Shown here piece after piece: positions 50,468-59,108 of a stretch of 64,000 nt of DNA. Location: NCBI RefSeq assembly GCF_000633395.1, contig NZ_AYMU01000015.1, positions 186,001-250,000 of the forward strand, read 5' to 3'. Source of the stretch: Pseudomonas sp. PH1b (lineage in GTDB: Bacteria > Pseudomonadota > Gammaproteobacteria > Pseudomonadales > Pseudomonadaceae). Position numbers and translations under genes: made by a program. Each line of letters opens with the position of its first letter. Position 1 is the stretch's first letter. Under the pieces are notes generated by a model. The model was given only the letters and a program-made list of their open reading frames with translations, made no database searches and was not told where the DNA came from.

Positions 50468-52129
50468 TTATTTTTTGCTGCCGCCCAGGGCGCCGGTCAA
50501 GCCACCCAGCACTCCACCCAGGCCGCCGCTGGCTCCGGCGGATGCGCTGCCGCTGGCACCGGCGCTGGCGCCGACACCCACACCCAGGCCACCGAGCAAG
50601 CCGCCGCTAGGGGCTGTGCCGCCGTTGACCAGGCCGCCGACCGAGGCCACGGTGCCGCCCACTGCGCCCAGGGTGCTACCCAGGGCAGTGCCTACCTGAT
50701 TGGTGCCGGTGCTGCCGGCAACATTGCTGCCGACGTTGCTGACGGCGCCGCCGACCTGGCCCAGCAGGCCGCTGACCGGTGCGCCAAGACCTGTGGCTGC
50801 TCCCACTTGCTGGGTCAGACCGGTGACCGAGCTGGTCACTGGATTGAGCGCCGAACCCAGGCTGACGCCAACGCTGGCCAGGGGGGCGGAAACCACCAGG
50901 TTCGGGGTGCCGCTGCCGCCGAGGGCTCCGCCTACCGAGGCAATCAGACCGCCCGCGGCACTGCCGGTGACGCCGCCGGCACTGACGGTACCGTTGGTGT
51001 TGCCGGCGTTGAGGCCGTTGCTCAGGTTGGCCACGGCACCGCCGACGGTTTCCAGCAGGCCGTTGTTGCCGCCGATACCACCGATACCGCCGGTGCCACC
51101 GCTGCCTGTGCCGCTGCCACTTCCGGCGCTCACATAGCCGCCTGCGGCGCCCACTGCGGTGCTGCCATTGCTTAGGGCATTGCCCAGCAGGTTGGTCACA
51201 GGGTTGCCGTTGCCGGTGCCACTGATTTTATCGCCGGTGCTGTCCACGGCCCCGGCCACGCCATTGAGCAAGCCTTTGACCGGAGTGCCCAGACCAGTAG
51301 CGCTGCCGACATTGCCGGTCAAGCCTTCCGCCAGGCTCACCACCGGCACCAGTACCTGGTCGCCTACGCCATCGGTCAGGGTGCCCAGGGGGCCGCTGCT
51401 GGTGACGGTGCTCAGGGTATTGCCGAGCATGGTCACCCGAGCGCCGACGCCGCCGAGTACCGGTGCGACCTTGGTGACTACGCCGCCGACCACTGGAACG
51501 CTCTGGGTAGCGGTAGCCAGCTTGCCACTTAGATCAGTGACTCCGGTGCCCACGTCGCTGACCACATTGCCAACGGTGGCGGTGGTCTTGCTCAGGGCCT
51601 TGGGATCGGTGCCCAGCTTGCCGAGGCCGTCGGTCAAGCCATCGCCCACGGTGTCCACTACGTTGCCGGTGGTGTTGACGGCGCTTTGCACGACACCGCC
51701 GACCACTGGAACAGTCGACAGGGAGTTGCCCAGGTTGCTAACGCCTGTACCCACGCCGCTGACGGTGGTGCCCAGGTCGGATACCAGAGTGCTGGTGGTC
51801 AAGGTTGTGCCGGTGGTACCACCGCCAGTACCTCCAGTGCCGCCACCGGTCCCACCTCCAGTGCCACCCGTGCCGCCACCGGTCCCGCCCGTACCACCAC
51901 CTGTACCGCCAGTGCCGCCTCCAGTGCCACCAGTGCCACCACCCGTACCGCCAGTACCACCATCAGTGCCGCCGCCGGTTCCACCATCAGTTCCTCCTCC
52001 CGCGCTGGCAGGGGACGAGCTGCTGGAACTGCTCTTATGGCCGCCGCCACCGCCACTGCAGCCTGCCAGGCTGAGGGTCAGGATCAGGGCCAGTGCTGTA
52101 CATGCTTTCCATCCGAATTGAGTTTTCAT
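50468..52129 (-). CDS. Gly/Thr-repeat (collagen-like annotated) surface lipoprotein
   Basis: A 553-residue protein with lipobox LAGC (Cys24). A Ser run (33-39) is followed by a Gly/Thr tract (about 44-106) in which Thr recurs at 3-4 residue spacing (GGTGGTG units, period 7). A 440-residue region rich in Gly, Val, Ser and Thr follows, made of degenerate internal repeats such as VPVVGGVV and GLG-PV-GLL. Similar proteins are annotated as collagen-like, but the tract is not a clean Gly-X-Y. It is probably a surface or matrix structural protein. Position beside the tad locus and a TpsB suggests a role in attachment (inference). Confidence 0.78.
   Translation of the reverse strand: MKTQFGWKACTALALILTLSLAGCSGGGGGHKSSSSSSSPASAGGGTDGGTGGGTDGGTGGTGGGTGGTGGGTGGTGGGTGGTGGGTGGTGGGTGGGTGGTGGGTTGTTLTTSTLVSDLGTTVSGVGTGVSNLGNSLSTVPVVGGVVQSAVNTTGNVVDTVGDGLTDGLGKLGTDPKALSKTTATVGNVVSDVGTGVTDLSGKLATATQSVPVVGGVVTKVAPVLGGVGARVTMLGNTLSTVTSSGPLGTLTDGVGDQVLVPVVSLAEGLTGNVGSATGLGTPVKGLLNGVAGAVDSTGDKISGTGNGNPVTNLLGNALSNGSTAVGAAGGYVSAGSGSGTGSGGTGGIGGIGGNNGLLETVGGAVANLSNGLNAGNTNGTVSAGGVTGSAAGGLIASVGGALGGSGTPNLVVSAPLASVGVSLGSALNPVTSSVTGLTQQVGAATGLGAPVSGLLGQVGGAVSNVGSNVAGSTGTNQVGTALGSTLGAVGGTVASVGGLVNGGTAPSGGLLGGLGVGVGASAGASGSASAGASGGLGGVLGGLTGALGGSKK
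51817..51999. repeat. Short tandem repeat tract encoding the Gly/Thr region
   Basis: About 180 bases made of degenerate 3- to 4-codon units (GGT/GGC/ACC on the coding strand, period near 21 bases). All units are multiples of 3, so copy-number change by slippage would lengthen or shorten the protein without frameshift. The exact unit count is approximate. Confidence 0.75.
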
Positions 52130-52546
52130 GAGAGATATTCCTTGCACCTGTTACAACGTTCGTTGTTTCGATAGCCCCCCAGTTCTTGTGCTGGAGATGC
52201 CTTCGTCCGTTGTCTACATAAAAGGCTCGGGAAAGAGTTTGAACAATTATGAGCTTGGTATTAATGACTTATTCTTGGGGGGGTTATTGCCCTACAAGTA
52301 GCTAGTAATAAAGTATTGGTTGATGGCTTTTGTTTTAAGAGATGCTTTTTAAATCAATATGTTGATTGTTTTTGTTGGGCCTGATGCAGGCCTGGCCAAC
52401 TAAAGTTGTATATATACAATTGATGGGCTTTGCTCCTGGCGTTAACGGCCGGTTATAACTTTCTACCCGTCGACTAGTTTTGTTGAAAGACTTCCCGAAC
52501 ATGTCCTGATCTATACTGCACGACCGAAGTTTCCTTGGAGTTCATG
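52130..52546. promoter_or_regulatory. Long AT-rich regulatory region upstream of the repeat lipoprotein gene
   Basis: 417 bases without a gene, markedly AT-rich compared with the window. It carries a perfect 14-base palindrome TTGTATATATACAA (52406-52419) and several A/T runs. It separates the divergent lipoprotein and YdcZ-type genes. The length and base composition suggest complex control of the lipoprotein gene (for example silencing by H-NS-like MvaT proteins, inferred). Confidence 0.55.
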
Positions 52547-52996
52547 ATGCCGAGCCCTGTCTGGTGGCTGTTGTGCCTGCCATTTTTTGCCGGCGCCTTC
52601 CTGGCCCTGCAAGCCGGGATCAATGGCCAGTTGGCCAAGCAGGTTGGCAGTGTGCTGGCCGCTGCGTTGATTTCCTTCTTGGTTGGCACCGTAGCGTTGC
52701 TGGTGCTGGTGTTGCTGCAGCGCGAAATGCCGACACTGAGCGCCCTCAAGGAGCTGACCTGGTGGCATTGGTGCGGCGGTCTGCTAGGGGTGTTCTTTAT
52801 CACCACCGCCGCTTTTGCCGGCCCCAGGATCGGTGCCTTGCTGTTCATGGCACTGGTGCTGGCTGGCCAACTGGGTATGGCCCTGGCCCTGGATCACTTC
52901 GGCTGGGTAGGGTTTCGCGAGGCGCCGGTCAGCCTCGGCAAGATTGCCGGATTGCTGCTGATCGTCGCGGGTGTGGTCTTGATCCGCAGGGGCTGA
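52547..52996 (+). CDS. DMT-type membrane protein, YdcZ/DUF606 family
   Basis: A 149-residue protein with five hydrophobic helices (LCLPFFAGAFLALQAGINGQLAK, then VLAAALISFLVGTVALLVLVLL, and so on). It fits the short DUF606/YdcZ branch of the drug/metabolite transporter group, with the typical AGINGQLAK near residue 25. These half-size proteins may dimerise. The transported compound is unknown. ATG 52547 has GGAG at good spacing; the adjacent ATG one codon earlier is equally possible. Confidence 0.82.
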   Translation: MPSPVWWLLCLPFFAGAFLALQAGINGQLAKQVGSVLAAALISFLVGTVALLVLVLLQREMPTLSALKELTWWHWCGGLLGVFFITTAAFAGPRIGALLFMALVLAGQLGMALALDHFGWVGFREAPVSLGKIAGLLLIVAGVVLIRRG

Positions 52997-53004
52997 GGGG
53001 CCTG

Positions 53005-53859
53005 TCAGGCGATTGGCTGCCAACCACCCTGCATGTGCTGCAGGTCGCCGTTGCCCATCAGTCGCAGTGCACCGCTTGAGCCGGCCGCGCTGGCTTGCAA
53101 GCGTACCTCGCCTGGCAACAGCACCGGCTTGATGAACTGCACGCGGATGTCCAGGTTCGCTGCCGGCAGGTGTTCGCTCAGCGCTGCCAGGGTGCGTGCC
53201 TTGTTCCACAGGCCGTGGGCGATGGCCTGGGGAAAGCCGAACAGTCGAGCACTCCAGGCGCTCAGGTGGATCGGGTTGTAGTCGCCGGAGACCTTGGCGT
53301 AGCGCCGGCCAATATCGCTTTCGGCCCGCCAGTGGCTCAGGTCATCAAGCCCTGCGGTCGAGAACGAGGGCGGCTGCGCAGGCTCTCCTGGCAGCTGGAC
53401 GCCACGACAGAGCATCCGGCTTTGCGCCTCCCATAGCGGACCCAGCAGGTCGTCCACGGTTGTCACCAGGTCGAACACCGCGCCTTTGGCGTGAGGTTGC
53501 AGATTTTCCACATGGACGCCGACCCGCACACTGCTGACATTGCCCATGGGCCGCATCACCCGAATCCGGTTGGCCAGGTGAATCAGCCCCAATAGCGGAA
53601 AGGGAAAGTCCCGGGCAGTCAGCAGTTGCATCTGCAAGGGGAAGGCCAGCACGTGGGGGTAGGTGGCGGGCAGCAAGCCGTCGTCGGTGAAACCACAGAC
53701 CTTGCGGTAAGCCAGCAGTTGCCTGGGGTCCAGGCTGATCCAGCAGCGCAGGCCCTGGTCGGGCAACTGCGTGCCGTTGATCCGCCGGCGCATGGCTGCC
53801 TTGAGATACAGCGGGGGCAGGGGCGAAGGAATATTCAGTTCGTGCCAGTGGTTTGTCAT
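53005..53859 (-). CDS. MaoC-like hot-dog dehydratase
   Basis: A 284-residue protein. The C-terminal hot-dog domain contains the hydratase motif YAKVSGDYNPIHLS with AIAHGLWNKARTL (catalytic Asp/His pair near residues 195-220); the N-terminal half looks like a degenerate hot-dog repeat. MaoC proteins hydrate or dehydrate enoyl-/hydroxyacyl-thioesters. The gene follows the FabG4-like reductase by 2 bases, so the pair would act on the same acyl chain, with the thiolase encoded divergently. The start chosen (MTNHWHELNIPSP) drops a ten-codon upstream extension. Confidence 0.82.
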   Translation of the reverse strand: MTNHWHELNIPSPLPPLYLKAAMRRRINGTQLPDQGLRCWISLDPRQLLAYRKVCGFTDDGLLPATYPHVLAFPLQMQLLTARDFPFPLLGLIHLANRIRVMRPMGNVSSVRVGVHVENLQPHAKGAVFDLVTTVDDLLGPLWEAQSRMLCRGVQLPGEPAQPPSFSTAGLDDLSHWRAESDIGRRYAKVSGDYNPIHLSAWSARLFGFPQAIAHGLWNKARTLAALSEHLPAANLDIRVQFIKPVLLPGEVRLQASAAGSSGALRLMGNGDLQHMQGGWQPIA

Positions 53860-53861
53860 GT

Positions 53862-55214
53862 TCAGGCTCCCAGGACGCTCTGGCCGCAAACCCGCAGGGC
53901 TTGTCCGCTGACCGCGCCGCTGCCCGGCTGGGCAAGCCAGGCCACGGCCTCGGCGACATCCTGGGGCAAGCCGCCCTGGCCCAGGGAGCTCATGCGACGC
54001 CCGGCTTCGCGCAGGGCGAAGGGCACTTTGGCGGTCATCTGGGTCTCGATGAACCCCGGTGCCACGGCGTTGATGCTGATGTCCCGGTCCTGCAGCTGCG
54101 GTGCCCAGGCCTGGGCCAGGCCGATCAAGCCGGCCTTGCTCGCAGCGTAGTTGGTCTGTCCGCGGTTGCCGGCGATGCCGCTGATGGAGGCCAGCAGAAT
54201 CACCCGCCCGTGCTCATGCAGGCGGCCGCTGTCCAGCAGGGCCTGGGTCAGCACCTGGGGCGCATGGAGATTCACCGCCAGCACGGCGTCCCAGAATTCC
54301 GGGGTCATGTTGGCCAGGGTCTTGTCCCGGGTGATACCGGCGTTGTGCACCAGGATGTCGATGCCCTCAGGCAGTTGTTCGATCAATTGGCTGGGGGCGT
54401 CTTCGGCGCAGATGTCCAGGCTGATTGCACGCCCGCCGAGACGGGCGGCGAGGGCCTCGAGGTCGGCTTGGGCCGGGGGCACATCGAGCAGCAGCACCTG
54501 GGCGCCGTCCCGGGCCAGGGTCTCGGCGATGGCCGCGCCGATGCCCCGCGCGGCGCCGGTGACCAGGGCCTTGCGTCCGGCCAGTGGGCGGCTCCAGTCC
54601 CGGACCTGCGCGGTGCACGGCTGCAGGCGGATCACCTGCCCGGAGATGAAGGCGCTCTTGGGGGAGAGAAAGAACCGCAGGGCTCCTTCCAACTGGTCTT
54701 CGGCACCGGCTCCCACATACAGCAGTTGCAGGGTGGCACCGTCTCTCAGCTCCTTGGCCAGGGAGCGACTGAAGCCCTCCAGGGCCCTTTGCGCGCTGGC
54801 AGCAAAGGGCGTCTCCTGGGTTTCCGGGGCGCGCCCGAGGATCACCAGGTGCGCGCTGGGCTCGAGGTTTCTCAGCAGCGGCTGGAAAAACTCGCGCAAC
54901 TGTTTGAGCTGGTCGGTGTGCAGCAGCTCGCTGGCATCGAACACCACCGCCTTGAGCTTGGGGCCATGTCCGGGAATCCAGGGGGTGGCCAGGGCGGGTT
55001 CGATGCCATAGCTGTAGATCCCCTCCGTCAGCCGTGGGGCCAGGCTGCTGACCTGCTGGGCCAGACGGCCACCGCCGATCAGCAAGGCGCCTTCGATGGG
55101 GCGCAGGCGGCCGGCCTGCCAGCGCTCCAGGCGTACCGGTGACGGCAGGCCAAGGGCCCCGACCAGGCGCTGGCCGATGGACGAGTTGGCGAAGTCGATA
55201 TAACGGTCAGACAT
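53862..55214 (-). CDS. High-molecular-weight 3-oxoacyl-ACP reductase (FabG4-like)
   Basis: A 450-residue SDR. The first 210 residues form a degenerate Rossmann-like domain. The second half is a full SDR with GAARGIGAAIA (near 220), NAGITRD, and the active-site SISGIAGNRGQTNYAASKAG (Ser and Tyr-x3-Lys). This two-domain design is that of FabG4, which reduces 3-oxoacyl-CoA/ACP. It forms an operon with the MaoC gene. The pair plus the thiolase make a possible reversed beta-oxidation or short fatty-acid synthesis set. Confidence 0.86.
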   Translation of the reverse strand: MSDRYIDFANSSIGQRLVGALGLPSPVRLERWQAGRLRPIEGALLIGGGRLAQQVSSLAPRLTEGIYSYGIEPALATPWIPGHGPKLKAVVFDASELLHTDQLKQLREFFQPLLRNLEPSAHLVILGRAPETQETPFAASAQRALEGFSRSLAKELRDGATLQLLYVGAGAEDQLEGALRFFLSPKSAFISGQVIRLQPCTAQVRDWSRPLAGRKALVTGAARGIGAAIAETLARDGAQVLLLDVPPAQADLEALAARLGGRAISLDICAEDAPSQLIEQLPEGIDILVHNAGITRDKTLANMTPEFWDAVLAVNLHAPQVLTQALLDSGRLHEHGRVILLASISGIAGNRGQTNYAASKAGLIGLAQAWAPQLQDRDISINAVAPGFIETQMTAKVPFALREAGRRMSSLGQGGLPQDVAEAVAWLAQPGSGAVSGQALRVCGQSVLGA

Positions 55215-55347
55215 GGAACGCACTCCGAAGGCTGGGGTTCAAAGTGTGGACCATGAATGGCCCCGGGTCGTTCGATCAGCCAGATCCCTCCTACGCTTGT
55301 GGAGGAGGTACTCACCGTAGTCGCACTCACACAATAGGGAGCTTTCC

Positions 55348-56625
55348 ATGACACAGCTGCGTCGCGTCGCGATCATCGGCGGTAACCGCATCCCCTTTGC
55401 CCGCTCCAATGGCCCCTACGCCACCGCGAGTAACCAGGCAATGCTCACCGCCGCCCTGGAGGGCCTGATCGAGCGCTACAACCTGCATGGCCTGCGGATC
55501 GGTGAAGTGGCGGCCGGGGCAGTCCTCAAGCACTCCCGGGATTTCAACCTGACCCGGGAATGCGTGCTGGGCTCGCGCCTGTCGCCCACCACCCCGGCCT
55601 ACGACATCCAGCAGGCCTGCGGCACTGGCCTGGAGGCGGCGTTGCTGGTGGCCAACAAGATCGCCCTGGGGCAGATCGACTGCGGCATTGCCGGGGGCGT
55701 GGACACCACCTCGGATGCGCCGATCGGTGTCAATGAAGGGTTGCGCAAGATCCTGTTGCAGGCCAACCGGGCCAAGAGCACGGGCGACAAGCTCAAGACT
55801 CTGCTGCAACTGCGGCCTCATCACCTCAAGCCGGAGCTGCCGCGCAACGGCGAACCGCGCACCGGCCTGTCCATGGGCGAGCACTGCGAGCAGATGGCCA
55901 AGACCTGGAACATCCCCCGTACCGAGCAGGATCAGTTGGCCCTGCAAAGCCATCAGAACATGGCTGCCGCCTATGCCGAGGGCTGGCAGGATGACCTGCT
56001 CACGCCGTTCCTCGGCCTGACCCGGGACAACAACCTGCGCCCGGACCTGACCCTGGAAAAACTCGTCAGCCTCAAGCCGGCCTTCGACCGCAGTGGCAGC
56101 GGCACCCTGACCGCCGGCAACTCGACGCCGTTGACCGATGGCGCCTCCCTGGTGTTGCTGGGCAGTGAGCAATGGGCCAGGGAGCGCGGGTTGCCGATCC
56201 TCGCCTATCTGCGTGACGGCGAGGCCGCGGCGGTGGACTTCGTCAACGGCGCCGAAGGCCTGCTGATGGCGCCGGTGTACGCAGTGCCGCGCTTGCTGGC
56301 GCGCAATGGCCTGAGCCTGCAGGACTTCGACTACTACGAGATTCACGAAGCCTTCGCAGCCCAGGTGCTGTGCACCCTCAAGGCCTGGGAGGACCCCGAA
56401 TACTGCAAGACCCGCCTGGGCCTCGACGCCCCCCTGGGCAGCATCGACCGGGCCCGGCTCAACGTCAAAGGCAGCTCCCTGGCGGCGGGGCATCCCTTTG
56501 CCGCCACCGGTGGGCGCATCGTTGCCAACCTGGCGAAGCTGCTGAGTGTGGCGGGGCAGGGCCGCGGGCTGATCTCGATCTGTGCGGCGGGCGGGCAAGG
56601 CGTTACGGCGATCATCGAGCGCTGA
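55348..56625 (+). CDS. Acetyl-CoA C-acetyltransferase (thiolase)
   Basis: A 425-residue thiolase of the FadI-like length. It has the nucleophile Cys91 (DIQQACGTGLEAAL), the NSTPLTDGASLVLL stretch, the catalytic His pair (YYEIHEAFAAQVL and GHPFAATGG) and the proton-donor Cys near the end (ICAAGGQGVTAI). It condenses or cleaves acyl-CoA. It is transcribed divergently from the FabG4-like/MaoC pair with 133 bases between, a layout shared by related gene sets. The RBS is AGGGAGC. Confidence 0.92.
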   Translation: MTQLRRVAIIGGNRIPFARSNGPYATASNQAMLTAALEGLIERYNLHGLRIGEVAAGAVLKHSRDFNLTRECVLGSRLSPTTPAYDIQQACGTGLEAALLVANKIALGQIDCGIAGGVDTTSDAPIGVNEGLRKILLQANRAKSTGDKLKTLLQLRPHHLKPELPRNGEPRTGLSMGEHCEQMAKTWNIPRTEQDQLALQSHQNMAAAYAEGWQDDLLTPFLGLTRDNNLRPDLTLEKLVSLKPAFDRSGSGTLTAGNSTPLTDGASLVLLGSEQWARERGLPILAYLRDGEAAAVDFVNGAEGLLMAPVYAVPRLLARNGLSLQDFDYYEIHEAFAAQVLCTLKAWEDPEYCKTRLGLDAPLGSIDRARLNVKGSSLAAGHPFAATGGRIVANLAKLLSVAGQGRGLISICAAGGQGVTAIIER

Positions 56626-56637
56626 GGTTCGAGGCAT

Positions 56638-56700
56638 TCGCCGGCCAGCGGCTCCTACACAGAAATGCCGATAATCCGTAGGAGCCGGCTTGCCGGCGAA
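56638..56700. repeat. REP pair between thiolase and chemoreceptor genes
   Basis: A REP core in reverse orientation (TTCGCCGGCCAGCGGCTCCTAC, 56638-56658) and one in forward orientation (GTAGGAGCCGGCTTGCCGGC, 56678-56697) face each other across about 20 bases. They share the core with the pair at 4251-4332 and lie at the junction of two convergent genes. Confidence 0.8.
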
Positions 56701-56707
56701 AGCGTCA

Positions 56708-58654
56708 TCAGGTCTTGAAGCGCCGCACCAGGCTGTCCAGTTCGTTGGACAGCCCGGCCAGGCTCTGGGAGTCCAGGCGCGCCGAGTTGGCCAGTTCCGC
56801 CACCAGTTGCGCATCGCCATGGATCTGGCTGATGTGCCGATTGATGTCTTCCGCCACCTGGTGCTGCTCCTCCGCAGCCGTGGCGATCTGGGTGTTCATG
56901 TCGCGGATCACGTCCACCGATTCGCGGATCTGCCCGAAGCTGTTGCGTGCCAGGCCGATGCGGCTCACCGATTGCTGGGACACTTCCAGGCTGGCATGCA
57001 TCTGCTGCGTCACGGCACTGGTGCGCTTGGCCAGGTTGCCGAGCAAACCGTCGATCTCGGCAGTGGAGTCGGCCGTGCGCTTGGCCAGGGCCCGCACTTC
57101 GTCGGCGACCACGGCGAAGCCGCGTCCTTGCTCGCCGGCCCGGGCCGCTTCGATGGCGGCGTTGAGGGCCAGCAGGTTGGTCTGCTCGGCGATCGAGCGG
57201 ATGGTGCCGAGGATCGACTGAATATCGTTGCTGTCGCGCTCCAGCTGTTGCATCGACTGCGCCGACTGTTCGATTTCCTGGCTCAGGCGGTCGACGCTGT
57301 GCACGGCGTCGTCGATCTGCTGCTGGCCTTCCCGGGCCTGGCGCTGGCCACTGTCGGCCGACTCGGCGGCCTGGCTGCAGGAGCGGGCCACCTCGTTGGC
57401 GGTGGCGACCATTTCGTGGAACGCGGTGGACACCATGTCCACGGCTTCGCGCTGGCGCCCGGCGGCCTCGGCCATGTCGTTGGAGACCTGGGTCGAGGAA
57501 TGGGAGGTGGCGAGGATCTTCTGCGCTGCCTGACCGATGTTCTGGATCAGGTTGCGAATGGCCGCGAGGAACTGGTTGAACCAGCTGGCCAGTTGCGCGG
57601 TTTCATCGCTGCCGCGGATATTCAGGTCCCGGGTCAGGTCGCCTTCACCCTGGGCGATGCCTTCCAGGCCGCTGGCGACGCTGCGGATCGGGCGCACGAT
57701 CAGGCTGGCGAAACTGGCCCCGACCACCGCGAACACCAGCGCCAGGACCCCGGCAATGATGCCGATGATCCAGGTCAGCTGGGTGGCCGAGCCCATGACT
57801 TCGCTCTGCTTGATCAGGCCGATGAAGGTCCAGCCCAACTGCTCCGAGGGCCAGACGTTGGCCATGTAGTGCTCGCCGTTGATCTCCACGTTCACCAGGC
57901 CCTTGCCGGCCTTGGCCAGTTGCGCGTAACCGTCGCCGAGGCTGTCCAGGGTCTTGAAGTTGTGCTCCGGTTGCTTGGGGTCCACCAGCACCGTGCCGTT
58001 GTTCTCCATCAGCATCAGGTAGCCGGATTCGCCGAGCTTGATCTGCTTGACGATCTCGGTGAGCTGCTTGAGGGTCACGTCGATGCTCACTACGCCGCCG
58101 GGGCTGCCCAGCTTGTTGGCTACGGTGCGCACGGTGCTGACATAGGTTGCGTTGTCGGTGGCCCAATAGTAGGCCGCGGTACGAAACGACTTGCCCGGGT
58201 TGGCCATGGCCGCCTTGTACCAGGGGCGCTGGCGCGGGTCGTAGTTGTTGAGCTTGGGATCATCCGGCCAGGACACGTAGCCGCCGGCCTGGGTGCCGAT
58301 GATCGCGTAGGCGTAGGCCGGATGGCTGGTGCCCAGGCGCTCCAGCAAGGCAAATACCTGCTTGTCCATCTCGCCCTGGGGGATCTGCTCGGCATCGGCG
58401 CTGCCGTAGTTCTTCAGGCTGGCGTCAGTGTTGGCGATCAGGGGTTGGGAGGCCAGGTAGTCGACGTTCTGGCTGATGCCATCGAAGAAGATCTGCATGG
58501 CATTGCTGACCTGGCGAATCTCCCGGCCACTGTTGTCGACGAAGCTGTCCCTGGCATCGCTGCGCAGGTTCATTACCACCAGCGTGGCGACCAGCACCAC
58601 GGGCAGGCAGGCGATGACGGCGAAGGCCCAGGTGAGTTTCTGCTTGATGTTCAT
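56708..58654 (-). CDS. Methyl-accepting chemotaxis protein with dCache domain
   Basis: A 648-residue chemoreceptor. A first membrane helix (9-29) leads to a periplasmic double-Cache domain (about 35-275), then a second helix near 285, HAMP, and a signalling domain with the conserved tip. In the ligand domain Y138, R143, W145, Y146, an aromatic pair at 162-163 and D192 follow the spacing of the amino-acid-binding Cache signature known from PctA-type receptors, so an amino acid or amine ligand is likely. No C-terminal pentapeptide is visible. The start is MNIKQKLTWA. Confidence 0.9.
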   Translation of the reverse strand: MNIKQKLTWAFAVIACLPVVLVATLVVMNLRSDARDSFVDNSGREIRQVSNAMQIFFDGISQNVDYLASQPLIANTDASLKNYGSADAEQIPQGEMDKQVFALLERLGTSHPAYAYAIIGTQAGGYVSWPDDPKLNNYDPRQRPWYKAAMANPGKSFRTAAYYWATDNATYVSTVRTVANKLGSPGGVVSIDVTLKQLTEIVKQIKLGESGYLMLMENNGTVLVDPKQPEHNFKTLDSLGDGYAQLAKAGKGLVNVEINGEHYMANVWPSEQLGWTFIGLIKQSEVMGSATQLTWIIGIIAGVLALVFAVVGASFASLIVRPIRSVASGLEGIAQGEGDLTRDLNIRGSDETAQLASWFNQFLAAIRNLIQNIGQAAQKILATSHSSTQVSNDMAEAAGRQREAVDMVSTAFHEMVATANEVARSCSQAAESADSGQRQAREGQQQIDDAVHSVDRLSQEIEQSAQSMQQLERDSNDIQSILGTIRSIAEQTNLLALNAAIEAARAGEQGRGFAVVADEVRALAKRTADSTAEIDGLLGNLAKRTSAVTQQMHASLEVSQQSVSRIGLARNSFGQIRESVDVIRDMNTQIATAAEEQHQVAEDINRHISQIHGDAQLVAELANSARLDSQSLAGLSNELDSLVRRFKT

Positions 58655-59108
58655 CCGCGCTCCTAATTTTTGTATGACCACGAAGTGCTGGCGACTCGCG
58701 GATTATGGGCAGCTTGAAAGATGGCGCTGATTGCAGTCCCTGAGAACGAGGCCGAGCAGGCAAGGATCGAACCTTGGCCGGTTGCTGGCGTCTTTATTGG
58801 ATTGTCGGACAAACTCCCTCTGTCTCTGATGACTTCGGCGGGTGCGGCGGAATGTTGAGCCGCCCGGAGAAAAAAACTTGCCGAGGGAGTCGAGGGCGGG
58901 CCTCGGGCGGCGGCAAACTTGCTGCCTTGGCCGGGGCTTGCAGGCTGGAGTCTCGGCTATGATCTTCGGCGGTGTCGATGGATTGATCTGGCACATTGAG
59001 TGCATTGCTGTCGTTCGGTGGTCGGCAGCCCTTTCCCGTCGTGGGAGGATTGCCGTATAACGAGTGACTTTCGCGTGTTTGGTAACAAGGGACCCACAAT
59101 AAAAGCTG
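58655..59108. other. Intergenic region, divergent chemoreceptor / RIO kinase
   Basis: 454 bases that must hold two divergent promoters. A weak inverted repeat (CCGAGG with CCTCGG near 58880-58905) is the only structure I noticed. No credible gene is seen on either strand. Confidence 0.5.

Noticed and set aside
51817..51999. Possible CRISPR-like array
   Set aside because: The repeats are short, in frame, have no unique spacers and code for the Gly/Thr tract.
51159..52121. Pro/Val-rich plus-strand frame opposite the repeat lipoprotein
   Set aside because: It results from the complementary repeat (GGT versus ACC codons). The minus strand has the signal peptide, lipobox and terminator.
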